Assembly (NCBI GenBank): GCA_019914995.1
Contig: CM034138.1
Span: 1,798,001 to 1,862,000, forward strand
Reading direction: 5' to 3'
Origin: Acanthochlamys bracteata
Lineage: Eukaryota; Streptophyta; Magnoliopsida; Pandanales; Velloziaceae
Length of the DNA: 64,000 bases
The position numbers were made by a program, and so were the translations under genes. The notes beneath the pieces are model-generated. The model saw only the letters and a program-made list of their open reading frames with translations, did not search any database and was not told the origin of the DNA. Of the stretch, positions 48,569-60,500 are shown one piece after another (within the stretch, counting starts at the first letter, position 1; every line of letters starts with the position of its first letter).

Positions 48569-51499
48569 ATGTTCTATGGGACGATGGTGTGGGACCCGTG
48601 GCTGATCGTAGCCCAGATCGTAACCCTGCAATGTCTCTACTACCTCTCGTTAGGTCTCTTCATGGCAACACTCGTCGGGACACGTGTTACCCGCATGAGC
48701 CTTGTCTACTTGTTCGATTTTTCGACCATCACCGTCGCCACTGCCACCGGTTGGTGCGTCATTGCGTCGTTCTTCCTAGCCGCTCTTGCTGGGTATGTAT
48801 GCCAAATTTTTTGTCCTTCCATTTCAGTCTCATTTGTGCTCACTGTTTTACTTTTGGGTTGAATTATTATCTCATAATTTGGTTATGCTGGCACAGGTTA
48901 TATACATTTAGGAAAGTTTGTTATATTGCGTTAATGTTTCTTAATTATATTACTATGGAGTCTGGTAATCTAGCAATATCCCAAAGCTCTATATTAAGGT
49001 GGCATATGGGAAGCAGTACCTTGATACATGCCACATTGACTATATCTTTCCACATCTTTGAGTTGGTATTAAACATTAGATGGAGAGGGATTTCAAAATT
49101 GTAGTTGCTGTTGGGTTATGACTACAGAGTTTCAGCTAATAAGATATCTGGAGGAGGGAGCTTGAATTACAGTTGACTTGTGAGTTGTGGCGTCCTAATC
49201 TTCATGTGTCCCATATAAGTGATAACACTGATAAGAGTTTTGATCATAAATATCATAGAACCATATTCCAGACCAAAATCAAACCTGGTTTTAGAGAGAA
49301 CTATTAGCTATGATTTTGAGGTTTGTAATAATTACAATGGCATGTAGCCTGGAAAATTTTGAAGATAAGGTGTCAAACCTGGACCACACTTCATTTTCTA
49401 TTTTCTGTTCACTGTAGCTGCCACATTTCCTGTCATTGCTAAACTTTTAAGGTATGGTATTGACGTTGCTGCTCCGGAAAGAGGTTTACCTGTATGTCAT
49501 TTGGTCTATTTCCTACGTTGTTTTAGTTGTTTCTTTGGCATTTCTGTCAAGATGTTCTACCATGTCTTACATTTTAGAAATTGCAATGTTGGCATGAATA
49601 TTATATCATTTATCTTTGATTATTAGCTTTTTTTAGTATCAGTTGTATGTATATTTTAGCCAACCCCACCTAGTGGATGAGGATTTGTTGTTGTAGCTGT
49701 ATGTATAGTTTCAGGACTTTCATCAGAATAAATTATCCCTTACTGTATTTACTTGTATTCTTTGAACAGGTCAGTTTTCATGCTCTATGTCGTGGGGAGA
49801 GCCAAAAAATGCTCGGACTTCTCAGCGACTCTTTACATTATCCATCTTTTCATATGCATTATATATGGTGGTTGGCCATCCTCTGTTACATGGTGGGTCG
49901 TAAATCTTATTGGCCTAGCACTGATGTTACTGCTAGGTGAATGGTTGTGCATTAGGCGGGAAATGCAAGAAATTCCTTTGACACGACTTCGCTCCAGTAA
50001 GTATCATCTCTTTACTTCACTTACTTCTGTGATTCTTATGCTACCTGCAAAAAGTTTTGTTGCTTGAATATCTTTCTGGCTTGCTCTATTCTGTTGATCT
50101 TATCATTGGTGAGTTATACTTTTAGAACTTTAGAGTGCTCATAATGATGGAGATTTTATAGAAGTTGTCATATGCTGGTTAGAAAACCTTGTTCTAGGTG
50201 AACCATTGACTTCTAAGCTAAACTCCCAAATGAAGTATTGGCTTGGAGATACCCCATAACATTATGCAGGAAACTAAATCAGCAAAGAAGAGGCATCCAG
50301 TAAATAGGGCAAAGGATTAAGCTTTTCTCGCTATCTTTTTCTACCTCACGTTTTTTCAATGTGATCCATCAATACTATATAACCTTAATTTCAACCCGTT
50401 AAGATTTTTAGAAGCATTTTTTATGTTACCCATTGTTTTTACTTTTTAGACCCTCACTTTACATTTGTTTGGAGTTTTTGTTAACTTATAATTGATGATA
50501 ATTATTCAGTAGCTAGTTGAGATGGCCAGCTGGATTTTCTTGAACTAATTGCTTTCTTCCGGTAACAGTTGCTATTAGAAATATTGTAACACATTGGCAT
50601 TGTGCCTTCTTCTATATTATGTGTTAGTTCAACATGATAATTTTTGATTGGCTTAGTGCACTTTAAAATAACTTAGTCATGTTTGTGTATCGTCAAAGTT
50701 AGACATGTGAAATGTCTCTATGGCAGTAGGTTGCAGCTATGTATTGGTCATGGATTTTGTCCTTGTAGAAGTCAAGTTATTTTATTGTGTATGTATACTT
50801 GGTTTAAGTTAGCATGACCAAAAATTGTTAAATTTGGCCCAAGTTCAAGCCCCAACGATAACAAGCCTAACATATTTTTGTATGAATTCACAGATTACGT
50901 TTTCATTAAATTTTGGTCAACATGTATTTCCTTGTTCTCCCCCCCTGACGGCAGGCCTCTGGCAAGATAGACCGATAGAGTTTATAGATACTCATAGATA
51001 CAAATGGAACATAGTTTTATGAAATTGTAGTGTAATACTTTTTGTTTTCTTGTATAAAATTCTTCTATCCTGTCAGGTTGTTTTCTGAATAGGCAGGTTG
51101 GAGCTATGCATTGGCCACAGGTTTTGGGCTTGATTGTCTATACTTGGTTTAAGTTATCATGACCTAGAACGTTAGTCTTGGCCCAAGTTCAAATCCCAAG
51201 TTCGCAACAGTAACAAATGCAACAAATTTTTCATATAATTTACAGAGTGTTTCATTGTATTTTAGTTTCTGTATTTATTTGGTTGCCCCCATAGAGTTGA
51301 AAGCTGGCTTCATCCTTGATGTACACCTGTGGCAAGCTTGTTTGTTTTGTTTTGTTTTGTTTTTTTAAGTTGTAGGCTAGTGTTTGTTATTTTGTTTTCT
51401 AGTATAAAATGCTTGTTTTTGCTGTTTATTTTTTTTTAGAAAATTTGCAGTATTTGCAGTACTTGGATCACTGATATCATGTCTTGCGCAGATGTTTGA
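48569..51499 (+). CDS. SYS1: SYS1 homolog, Golgi membrane protein, three coding exons, 152 aa
   Basis: Four-span Golgi membrane protein. In yeast and animals Sys1 recruits the ARF-like GTPase Arl3/ARFRP1 to the trans-Golgi. Coding exons: 48569-48792, 49770-49996, 51492-51499; GT-AG and in frame. The protein starts MFYGTMVWDPWLIVAQIV and has spans LQCLYYLSLGLFMATLVG, LVYLFDFSTITVATATGW...VIASFFLAAL, SATLYIIHLFICIIYGG and VVNLIGLALMLLLGEWLCI. The conserved DFSATLYIIHLF and YGGWPSS motifs are present. It ends LTRLRSNV, close to the RFHSRV-type end I recall for plant SYS1. Only 8 coding bases lie in the last exon, after an intron of about 1.5 kb. Length matches the family. Confidence 0.95.
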
Positions 51500-52504
51500 A
51501 CCATAGACCTTGGAGGAAGACTAGTGTGGATATACAAGTGGTGATTTAGTGTTGTATTCTTTTCGGAGGATATCGAGCTTCAGAAAAATCTATGCCAGAA
51601 TTGATATACTTGGAGCATGAAATAGTACATAAGCAAATGAAGATACATGGGAGTTCTCTGTTGTAATCAGTTTGCTAAAGGTTTTCTTTCAACCCTATTT
51701 GAAGTGTGTGCACCTACAATTGTTCTGTATAAAGTGATACCACTAGCATGAAAATTTCTTGGATTTTAATCTTGTCATTTCTAAGTTGTACAGGAGCTCT
51801 ATCTCTGATCGTAAATTAGAGAGATGGACATCTTTTGTAGGACCATTTGCAGTAGGTGTGCATAAATTTGTTCTTAAAAAGAAGTGATGAAAAGAGAAAG
51901 TATTCATTGTTCAAAATTGTACTCAAACATAACATTGAAGAGCTTTAGGATTGCATTTGACATTGATTGCTATACTTTGCACCATTTTATCAATATCCTC
52001 CACTCAGCGCATCTGTCAGAACTTTCAAGTTGACCTCTGTTTGTAGGAGCAGAATGAACTGTTATGGGGTCTACTCGAGTTTAGCTTCATGTGATTCATG
52101 GACTGCTATGTATCATTTTTATTGTGGGGAACAAAGGTGGTAGCAGCTCATTCTTGGCGCAGGTTTGCAGCGAGCTTACTGTGCCACTTTTACATTTCTT
52201 TACCACTGTATGTTATTGTGATGCAAATGTAAGAGTAATAATACAGATCTCTTTTAGTTACACTTTTATTCTCGATTGCTTCAATCTTAGCCGTAAATAT
52301 TGCTGTGTTCAATGAACTTTTCTGCAATTTTTGGGCGTCTGTGTGAGAGGATGAATATGTTACCTGAGGGAGGTATCTCGATGTGAGGGTGTAAGAGTGC
52401 TTTTGAGAGCTTATTAAACATTTGTTCTAAACTAGCAACTCACGAAACACGCCGCATTCTTTCGATTATTAAACACTACTTCTATTCCGCTCGATGATTG
52501 TGCA

Positions 52505-52715
52505 TTTGGCTTTCCGTTTCAAAAAAATAGTTTTTTAATATTTTATTTTATATTTTTAAGTATATTTTGTATAAATATTTAAAAATTTATTTAAAAAATT
52601 AAAAAATATAAAAAAATTTTACATATAAAACTTTTTATTATTTATTTTTTTAAATAAAAAAATAAAAATATTTTTTATTATAAAAAATTTTATTTCAAAA
52701 ATATTTTGGGACGTT
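52505..52715. repeat. A+T-rich dispersed repeat, copy 4
   Basis: Same block order as the 14425 copy: TTTTATTTTATATTTTTAAG, ATAAATATTTAAAAATTTAT, ATTAAAAAATATAAAAAAAT, followed by GGGACG. Confidence 0.5.
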
Positions 52716-53018
52716 TTTTTTTCTACAATGAAGAATAGAAGCTTTAAGCATGTGAGAAATTAGCTTGCAGAAATTCTGGTCGCTTTTTATGTATTATATT
52801 CTGTGAGAAAAGAGGATTGCATATCTGAATAAACCAGTGCTTAAAAACAACAAGAAACATCAACCAAAAAACCATGTTAATTTGAAATTAAGTGCATAAA
52901 TTTGGCCAAACAAACAAATGAATGCTTTAACAAAGACGAGAACTAAATGACCCGCATCAAGATTTGTCGACTGAATTATGCAAAATTACCAAAACGCATG
53001 ATTTATGAGTATCTAAAT

Positions 53019-53068
53019 CATCTACTAATTATCGCAATCTCTACGAAGATTTAAACGATGGTATACAA
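53019..53068 (+). repeat. Upstream copy of the beta'-COP start-codon exon edge
   Basis: Fifty bases match 54521-54570 at 48 positions, including CATCTACTAATTATCGCAAT and the ATTTAAACGATGGTA that carries the start codon and donor of beta'-COP. See findings. Confidence 0.9.
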
Positions 53069-53744
53069 ATTCTTTCAGATTTATTTTGAAGTGTTGTAAA
53101 CGAAATACGTGATTAAACAACACGATTAACTTTTTGGTAGCCAAAATATTTCGTTGACGAACAAGTAACTTAAATTAAGCAAGGTTTATTCATTGGTATC
53201 ACGAAATATTTTAGTTAACTTACATATGAACAGTTAACAAATTACTTAATTTAAAATTTTAAGTTGACGAACAAGTTTAAATTAATTAAAATAAATTTTT
53301 TTCACCTACTTCCCTAATATCATGGTTCTCTAAAATTGCCATCTTCACATAATTTGAAATTTTGAGTTTTCTTTTGTTAAAATAATCACCACATCATTAA
53401 TGACTTGTTTATATATTCCTTCAAACTCAATTTTTTTAAACTCATTTTTAATAAAAAATAATTTAAAAAATTAAAATAAATTATTTTTATTAAAATTTAA
53501 TTATTAAAATTTTTATAATATAAAAATATTATAAAATAATATTTTTTATTAAATATTTATAATTTATAATTTTTTTAAAATTTATTTTTTTTAAAATAAA
53601 TTTATTCTATAGTAAACCCGACCAAATTACGTCTGAAGTCACTACCAAAGCCAATTCATAATCATAATGACGACAATCACTGTTCTACCTCCATCTTTGT
53701 CTATTCAGCTACTCCTATACACTCTACGTTGTTCTTTTGCGTTA

Positions 53745-53925
53745 CATATTCTAACAAATATTTTATAATACTATATAAAATTTATTTAAAATTTAAAAAA
53801 ATTATATATCGTATAACTTTATTATTATTTATTTTATAATTTTGTTAAAAAAATCAAACTTATTTAAAAAAAATAAAAATATTTTTTATTCTAAAAAAAT
53901 TATTTATTTTAAGCACTCCCAAATC
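53745..53925. repeat. A+T-rich dispersed repeat, copy 5
   Basis: Shorter relative of the same family, ending TATTTTAAGCACTCCCAAAT. Confidence 0.4.
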
Positions 53926-54559
53926 TTCATAATATCGTGCTTGCGTGCAATCATATGGTTCCTTTGTATCTCTTGATATTGTTAACAGAAGCTGGAACCT
54001 GGGTATAAAGAACAGAGCTTCTAAGCTATTCAGTAAAATCAGTACAGAATGGAACCAGAGCAAAGCCGAAGCATTGCTGGATTATCAATTATAGTTTGGT
54101 GCTAATGGGCTGTAAAAGAGTAGGCCCAACTTGTTTCTCATAAATGGGCCACAAACTAGCCAGACAAACGACCTGTTATGTTAACAGGACCCAAGCCGGG
54201 AACAATTTTAGACCCAACTTTGACGCGGTTCGCACCAGATCCTATATCCGAAAGCGGGCGCGAACTCAACACGATCAGCAACGATTTTAATTTAATTTTC
54301 TTTTTTATTTTCTGCGTTTATTTTGACGTAATAAATAAGCAAGACCCTTTTTTTCTCTCACTCGCCGAGTCGCCGGACTACGAACAAACAAAAAGCTCCT
54401 CTCTCTCTCTTTGCTTCTCTCCGATGATTTAATTTATTTTCATCTATTCTCATCGTTGAAAGAAAGAAGAATCACGTCAACCTTCTTCGTTTAACCTCTC
54501 GACCTCGGCAGGATTAAATTCATCTACTAATTATCGCAATCTCTACGAATATTTAAACG

Positions 54560-57500
54560 ATGGTAAACAATTTGTGCTGATTTGTTTCTTCAAATGCGTT
54601 CCTAGATCTCTCTGATTTTAGATCTGGAGTAAAATTATACAACCGATTCTCCTATTATTGGAGATTTGGTTGTTTTTTCAAGCGAGGTTTGTGTTGATAA
54701 GTCGCTGGAGGATGTCTTGTTTACTGTTTATGAAATTTGTTTATGTTGTTTGATCTGACGAGTTTGTGATTGAAATGAGTATATTTGTTCGTTAGTTGTT
54801 TTCTCATAGTGCTTTTGTTGGTTTCGTCAGAGATTTCTGTTCCAAGCCTACCGTGAGTACTGCTCCTTGTTGTTTAGATATTGTCTGAGATCTAACGCAT
54901 TCCAGATACCTGATGAAATTCCTTTCTAGTTTTCATTAATATTCTTATGATGTTTTGTCAATTCATATAGAATTTAGTTTCCATCTTACTGGTTAAAGAC
55001 TGCTGTGTTTAAGTTTCTGTGAGATCTAGGAAATTTTCTGGCAGCTAACGGCTTTGTTTGCCTTTTGTTTTCCAATAATTATGGATCATTCCTGACGGTG
55101 GCAGCCTCTCAGACTTGAAATTAAGGTACACCTTGCGTGCACTGGAAAATCCTGTAGAATTATCATGAGATTTCAAGTTTTTATGTAGCTTCTAGTGGCG
55201 TTATAGAAGCTACTTTTAGTAGCATTGATTGGAAAATCTCTGACATTTCTCTCATCATGATCTGTATTAGAGGAAACTTGCACAACGTTCTGAAAGAGTT
55301 AAATCGTTGGACCTACATCCGACAGAGCCATGGTAATCATGTCAATCCTTTTTATGTAACCAAATTCACATTAATGCAAGGTTTGTACCTGAAAATTCTA
55401 AACGTATATTATTTAACTTGCTTTTTATTATTGTAGGATTTTGGCAAGTCTTTATTCTGGAAGTGTATTCATTTGGGACTATCTGTCACAGGTGAGCTAC
55501 TGCCTTGATATCATAATTTGTAATTATGGTCATCAATTATGATATTCTTGGTCATAATTCTGATTCTTCTCTATTGCTTTCAGTCTTTGGCAAAATCATT
55601 TGAAGTCACAGACTTGCCTGGTATGACATTGGCCCTTACTTGACATCTTGTGCTGCTGATGGGTAGCAATGCCAAGCTAATCCTTGTCTATCTTCCAGTT
55701 CGATCTGCAAAGTTTGTTGCACGCAAACAATGGGTTGTGGCTGGAGCTGATGACATGTTCATCCGTGTGTATAATTACAATACAATGGATAAAGTCAAGG
55801 CCTTTGAAGCACACACTGATTATATAAGGTGTGTGGCTGTGCATCCCACACTTCCGTGCGTGTTGTCATCTTCTGATGACATGCTTATAAAACTGTGGGA
55901 TTGGGAGAAAGGTTGGACATGCACTCAGATATTTGAGGGGCATTCCCACTATGTAATGCACGTAACCTTCAACCCTAAAGACACCAACACTTTTGCGAGT
56001 GCGTCCCTAGACCGTACAATAAAGGTGCCAATTTTTCTTTATGCAAGTTTGAAGCCTTCAATAGAGATTTTGTTTGTCTTCTCATTAATATAATTTTTTA
56101 TATGAGATATACAGATATGGGGTCTTGGTTCTCCTGATCCAAATTTTACACTAGATGCACATACTAAAGGAGTGAATTGCGTGGACTACTTTACCGGTGG
56201 CGACAAACCTTATATAATCACTGGTTCTGATGATCATACTGCAAAGGTTGTTTTTACATTCTTCAGACACTTCTTCCTTATTGGAGAAAATCCTTTTTGT
56301 GAGACATCATGCCTTGATGCAGGTCTGGGATTACCAAACCAAGAGTTGCATTCAAACACTAGAAGGACATACTCACAATGTTTCTGCTGTCTGTTTTCAT
56401 CCTGAACTTCCAATTATAATTACAGGTTCAGAGGATGGAACTGTCCGCATATGGCATGCAACTACATACAGGTGAATTTCTTAGTTTTTGAAACTGGAAT
56501 TGCTAGAACATTTCTCTCTCATAGACAATCTACTCAATTTGTTGACTGGCTTTAATCTTCTCACGCTATTTTTCCTTTTCCTTCAGGCTTGAAAACACTC
56601 TTAACTATGGTCTTGAGCGTGTTTGGGCTGTGGGATACATGAAGGGATCAAGAAGGTGGCTTATATTTTTTGGTTTAATTTCTACTACTTGCGGAATATA
56701 CCTGAACTTCCCTGGTGTAAGCCAGATGCAGTCTGATTTTCATATGCCTTTTCTGTTTAAACGAGGCTCTCCTTGCTTGTTTCAGTCTCAGGGGTGAATA
56801 CATTCGCCCCCCACCACCCACCCCCCACTCCCCTGCCCCGGTCCTAACTCAGGTCCTATGCTGCGTCATTAGACAAATCCCCATAAGAAATCCCCCTAGT
56901 CCTATAAGTACTTCTTTCCAGAATTCTGGCTTGATATTATGAAGATTAAATTCTTTATTGTTCTTTCATATAGCTGTTCTTCAGGTTTATGCTGATAGTT
57001 GGATATTTACTTTAAAGAAAGCATAACTATTGGAATCCTATTGAAATATTTGCTCAACCTATATGCAGAGTTGCTATTGGTTATGATGAAGGTACCATTA
57101 TGATAAAACTTGGACGTGAAGAACCGGTTGCTAGTATGGATAGTGGTGGGAAAGTTATATGGGCAAAACATAATGAGATTCAAACTGTCAATATTAAGTC
57201 AGTAGGATCAGGTTATGAGGTCAGTTTGCCTGATATGATGTTAGACGAGTCCAATATTACTGAATAGACAGATCAGGGAATTCCTTCCCTATTTCAGGTT
57301 ACAGATGGAGAACGATTGCCTTTGGCTGTGAAGGAGCTGGGTAGCTGTGATTTTTTCCCTCAAGTAAGTATCCCTTAAATGGAACAAACTGTATATTCTA
57401 TTGCTTTGTCCATTCTTATATTTGCAAAAGTTGGACCACGATAGTTTAAGCATGCTAATGTAGCAAGGATTTCCTGTTTCAAAAATACCTCCACTTACAT

Positions 57501-60500
57501 ATGTGTGTCTTCACAACTCAAATCCAACCTTTTAGGGTAAAGAAGGGAAACCTTCTCTTTCTATTTCATTCAGTATAGATCTGAAGAAATTGATGTCGGA
57601 GGTGTTTATCTAACACCTTGAAAAGTTTTTAGCTAATAGTGTTAGCATCTTGCTTTTGAATTATTCATAGTTCTTTTCTCTACTAGCATACTGATGCCAT
57701 TGTTGTGAATTGCAGATTTTGAAACATAGTCCTAATGGCAGATTCGTTGTTGCTTGTGGTGATGGGGAATACATTATATACACTGCTTTGGCATGGAGAA
57801 ATAAATCCTTTGGCTCTGCACTGGAAGTTGTTTGGTCATCAGATGGAGACTATGCTGTTCGGGAGAGTACATCAAGAATAAAGATTTTCACTAAAAATTT
57901 TCAGGTTTGAGTTGTTTGCTTAATAAGTGAATGTAAATTCTTGAACAAATTATATGAATTTTCTTATGCTTACGGAGAATTAGTGATGCTTTTTTTCAAC
58001 TGAAGTAGCTCTTTAAGTAAACTTTTATATGCAAGAACCTTATCCTTATCTGATGGGTTGAATCCAGAATTTTTTGATTATTTCATAAAATAATATTGTC
58101 ATGCATTCTCTTTTCTAGGCGAGACACCTATTATTGAAGAGTGATTTTCTGCAAGCTATTACATAATTGTTAGAGCCATGATCCCGGAGTCTATGGTTAT
58201 TAATGCCTATTGATAATAAGGAAAAAATGTTCTGCTTGGGAGTTAAAACCACAATGTTTTCATGATATTTCAGGAGAAGAAAAGTATAAGACCAACCTTT
58301 TCTGCAGAACGAATTTTTGGTGGAATGTTATTAGCGATGTGCTCGAATGACTTTATTTGCTTTTATGACTGGGCCGACTGCAAATTAATACGACGAATTG
58401 ATGTGAATGTTAAAGTGAGTGACTGTGATATTCCACTTTTGTTTTTTTTAAATTCTTGTATTATTAAGGTTCTAAATCTTGTTCATTCCCATTGTGCTCC
58501 ATTACTGTAGACTCTGTATTGGGCAGACAGCGGAGACCTTGTGGCAATTGCTAGTGAGACATCGTTCTATATCCTTAAGTACAATGTGAGTTGGATATTT
58601 TGTTTTGTTTTAAATGCTTTTTTAAAGATATGCTTGCTTATACCTGTTAAAGTGACTTTTTTTTTTTGTTTTTTTTTTTTGTGAAATCGTTTGATGGCAT
58701 TGTTACCTAGATAGTTGTTGGTTGTAGAATAACATCACTAGGAAAAAAATATTTTTATCTTGCAGAGAGACATTGTTTCCAATTATCTAGGAACTGAAAT
58801 GCCAGTGGACGAGCAAGGTGTTGAAGATTCTTTTGAGCTTCTTCATGAGATAAATGAGAGGGTTAGAACAGGCATATGGGTTGGAGATTGTTTCATTTAC
58901 AACAACTCTTCATCACGGCTGAACTACTGTGTTGGTGGCGAGGTATATTGATTGTTTACATTTAGGCCTCCTTTGTATACTCCATTATGCTTTCTTATGA
59001 CCCTATCTCATAATATATGATCCATAGGTCACCACCATGTTCCACCTGGACAAACCAATGTATTTGTTGGGATACCTTCCTAACCAAAGCCGTGTTTATC
59101 TCATTGACAAAGAATTCAAGTGAGAATCTTTTTTCTTGATTACCATCCAATATTATTCAGCTTAGCTTACTTTTTACTGATTGGTTATACTGGATGCAGC
59201 ATCATGGGTTACACTTTACTTCTAACTTTGATCGAGTATAAGACTCTTGTGACTAGAGGGGACTTTGATCGTGCAAATAATATCCTGCCTTCAATTCCAC
59301 CCGAACAACACAATAGGTAATATAACTGGAAAGTGGTACTTTTAAGTTTGATTTGCATAGAATTATTGAGAAAGCAGACTTGATTCTAGATTATTTACTT
59401 TATTTTCACAAAAAGACGCGTATGGCATGATCTTTAGTTTGATATTCCTTACCGTTGTCATCTTAATATCATTAGCATATGATTTTTCATTAGTCAAATT
59501 CAATTTGTTTTTTTTATCAAGAACTTTTAGTTATTTGATTGGTAACTGTAATTCCCTAGCGTGGCCCATTTCTTGGAATCTCGAGGCATGTTAGAGGAAG
59601 CTTTGGAAGTAGCCACTGATCCCCATTACCGATTTGACTTGGCAATACAGCTACGAAGACTAGAAGTTGCAAAGGTAGATTTTCTACCCCCTAAAGTACT
59701 TATTCTTTAAGAGTGTGTCATTCATTGTTCATTTCATTTGCTTCAGGATATTGCTACCACATTACAAAGTGAATCTAGGTGGAAGCAGCTGGGAGAACTA
59801 GCTATGTCCATTGGAAAGGTATATATGCATTTGTATTTTTTGTGCCAAGCTGCTAAGGTACTAATGGCTTGAGGAAGTGAGCAAATGTTAATTTACTTCC
59901 ACTAGGGAGGCAAGTTTAGAACATCCAATTGTGTTGATATCTCTTATGTTTGGTAGGATGTATACAAGCGTTAATAAAAGGATCATTGTTGTGAGAGACG
60001 ACAACCATGATGTCACTGAATCTAGTCAAGCAAATTACCTTAGCCGGCATCAACCTTGACTACAAGGTTCTTATACCTGGATGCTTTTTAGCAGCTTTTA
60101 TGGACTCAAGTTTGCGAATAAGAATTATAAAAAGCCCAGATATTCCAGTGAAATTGTGTAAACAACAGTTGAATGATATTTTGGCTGGTTTATCGTGAGA
60201 AGATTTGCATTGTCAGAAGGAGGTTGTGTTGGCAGTCTACCTGCTGATTCTGAAAGAAAACCTTTGTCTGGAATTTGGTCAACTTCAGTTACAATCCTTG
60301 TCCTGTTATATCACAAAGTAGGACGTCTACATGATAAGAAACTGAGATTTTGAATTTCTGTACGGTGGTCTAGTTACACGCAAGAGTCTAAATATATTGG
60401 AATTTGCAGGCTCTTTTTTGCTTTGGTATCTCATACCTGCTTCCTTTTCCACCATTATATCTAGAGTCATATTTATGTCTGTTTTTCTGTCTAGTGTCAT

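Larger units (their letters stand above)
51500..54559. other. Spacer between SYS1 and beta'-COP
   Basis: The first several hundred bases are SYS1 3' untranslated sequence. Two A+T-rich dispersed repeats follow (52505-52715 and 53745-53925), and between them a 50-bp copy of the beta'-COP start-codon exon edge (53019-53068). The last 250 bases are pyrimidine-rich and form the probable promoter and leader of beta'-COP. Confidence 0.5.

Noticed and set aside
60007-60198. A 63-codon plus-strand frame in the 59819-60820 intron of beta'-COP
   Set aside because: It is closed by a stop, not bounded by useful splice sites, and the flanking exons join in frame without it. I recognise no family.
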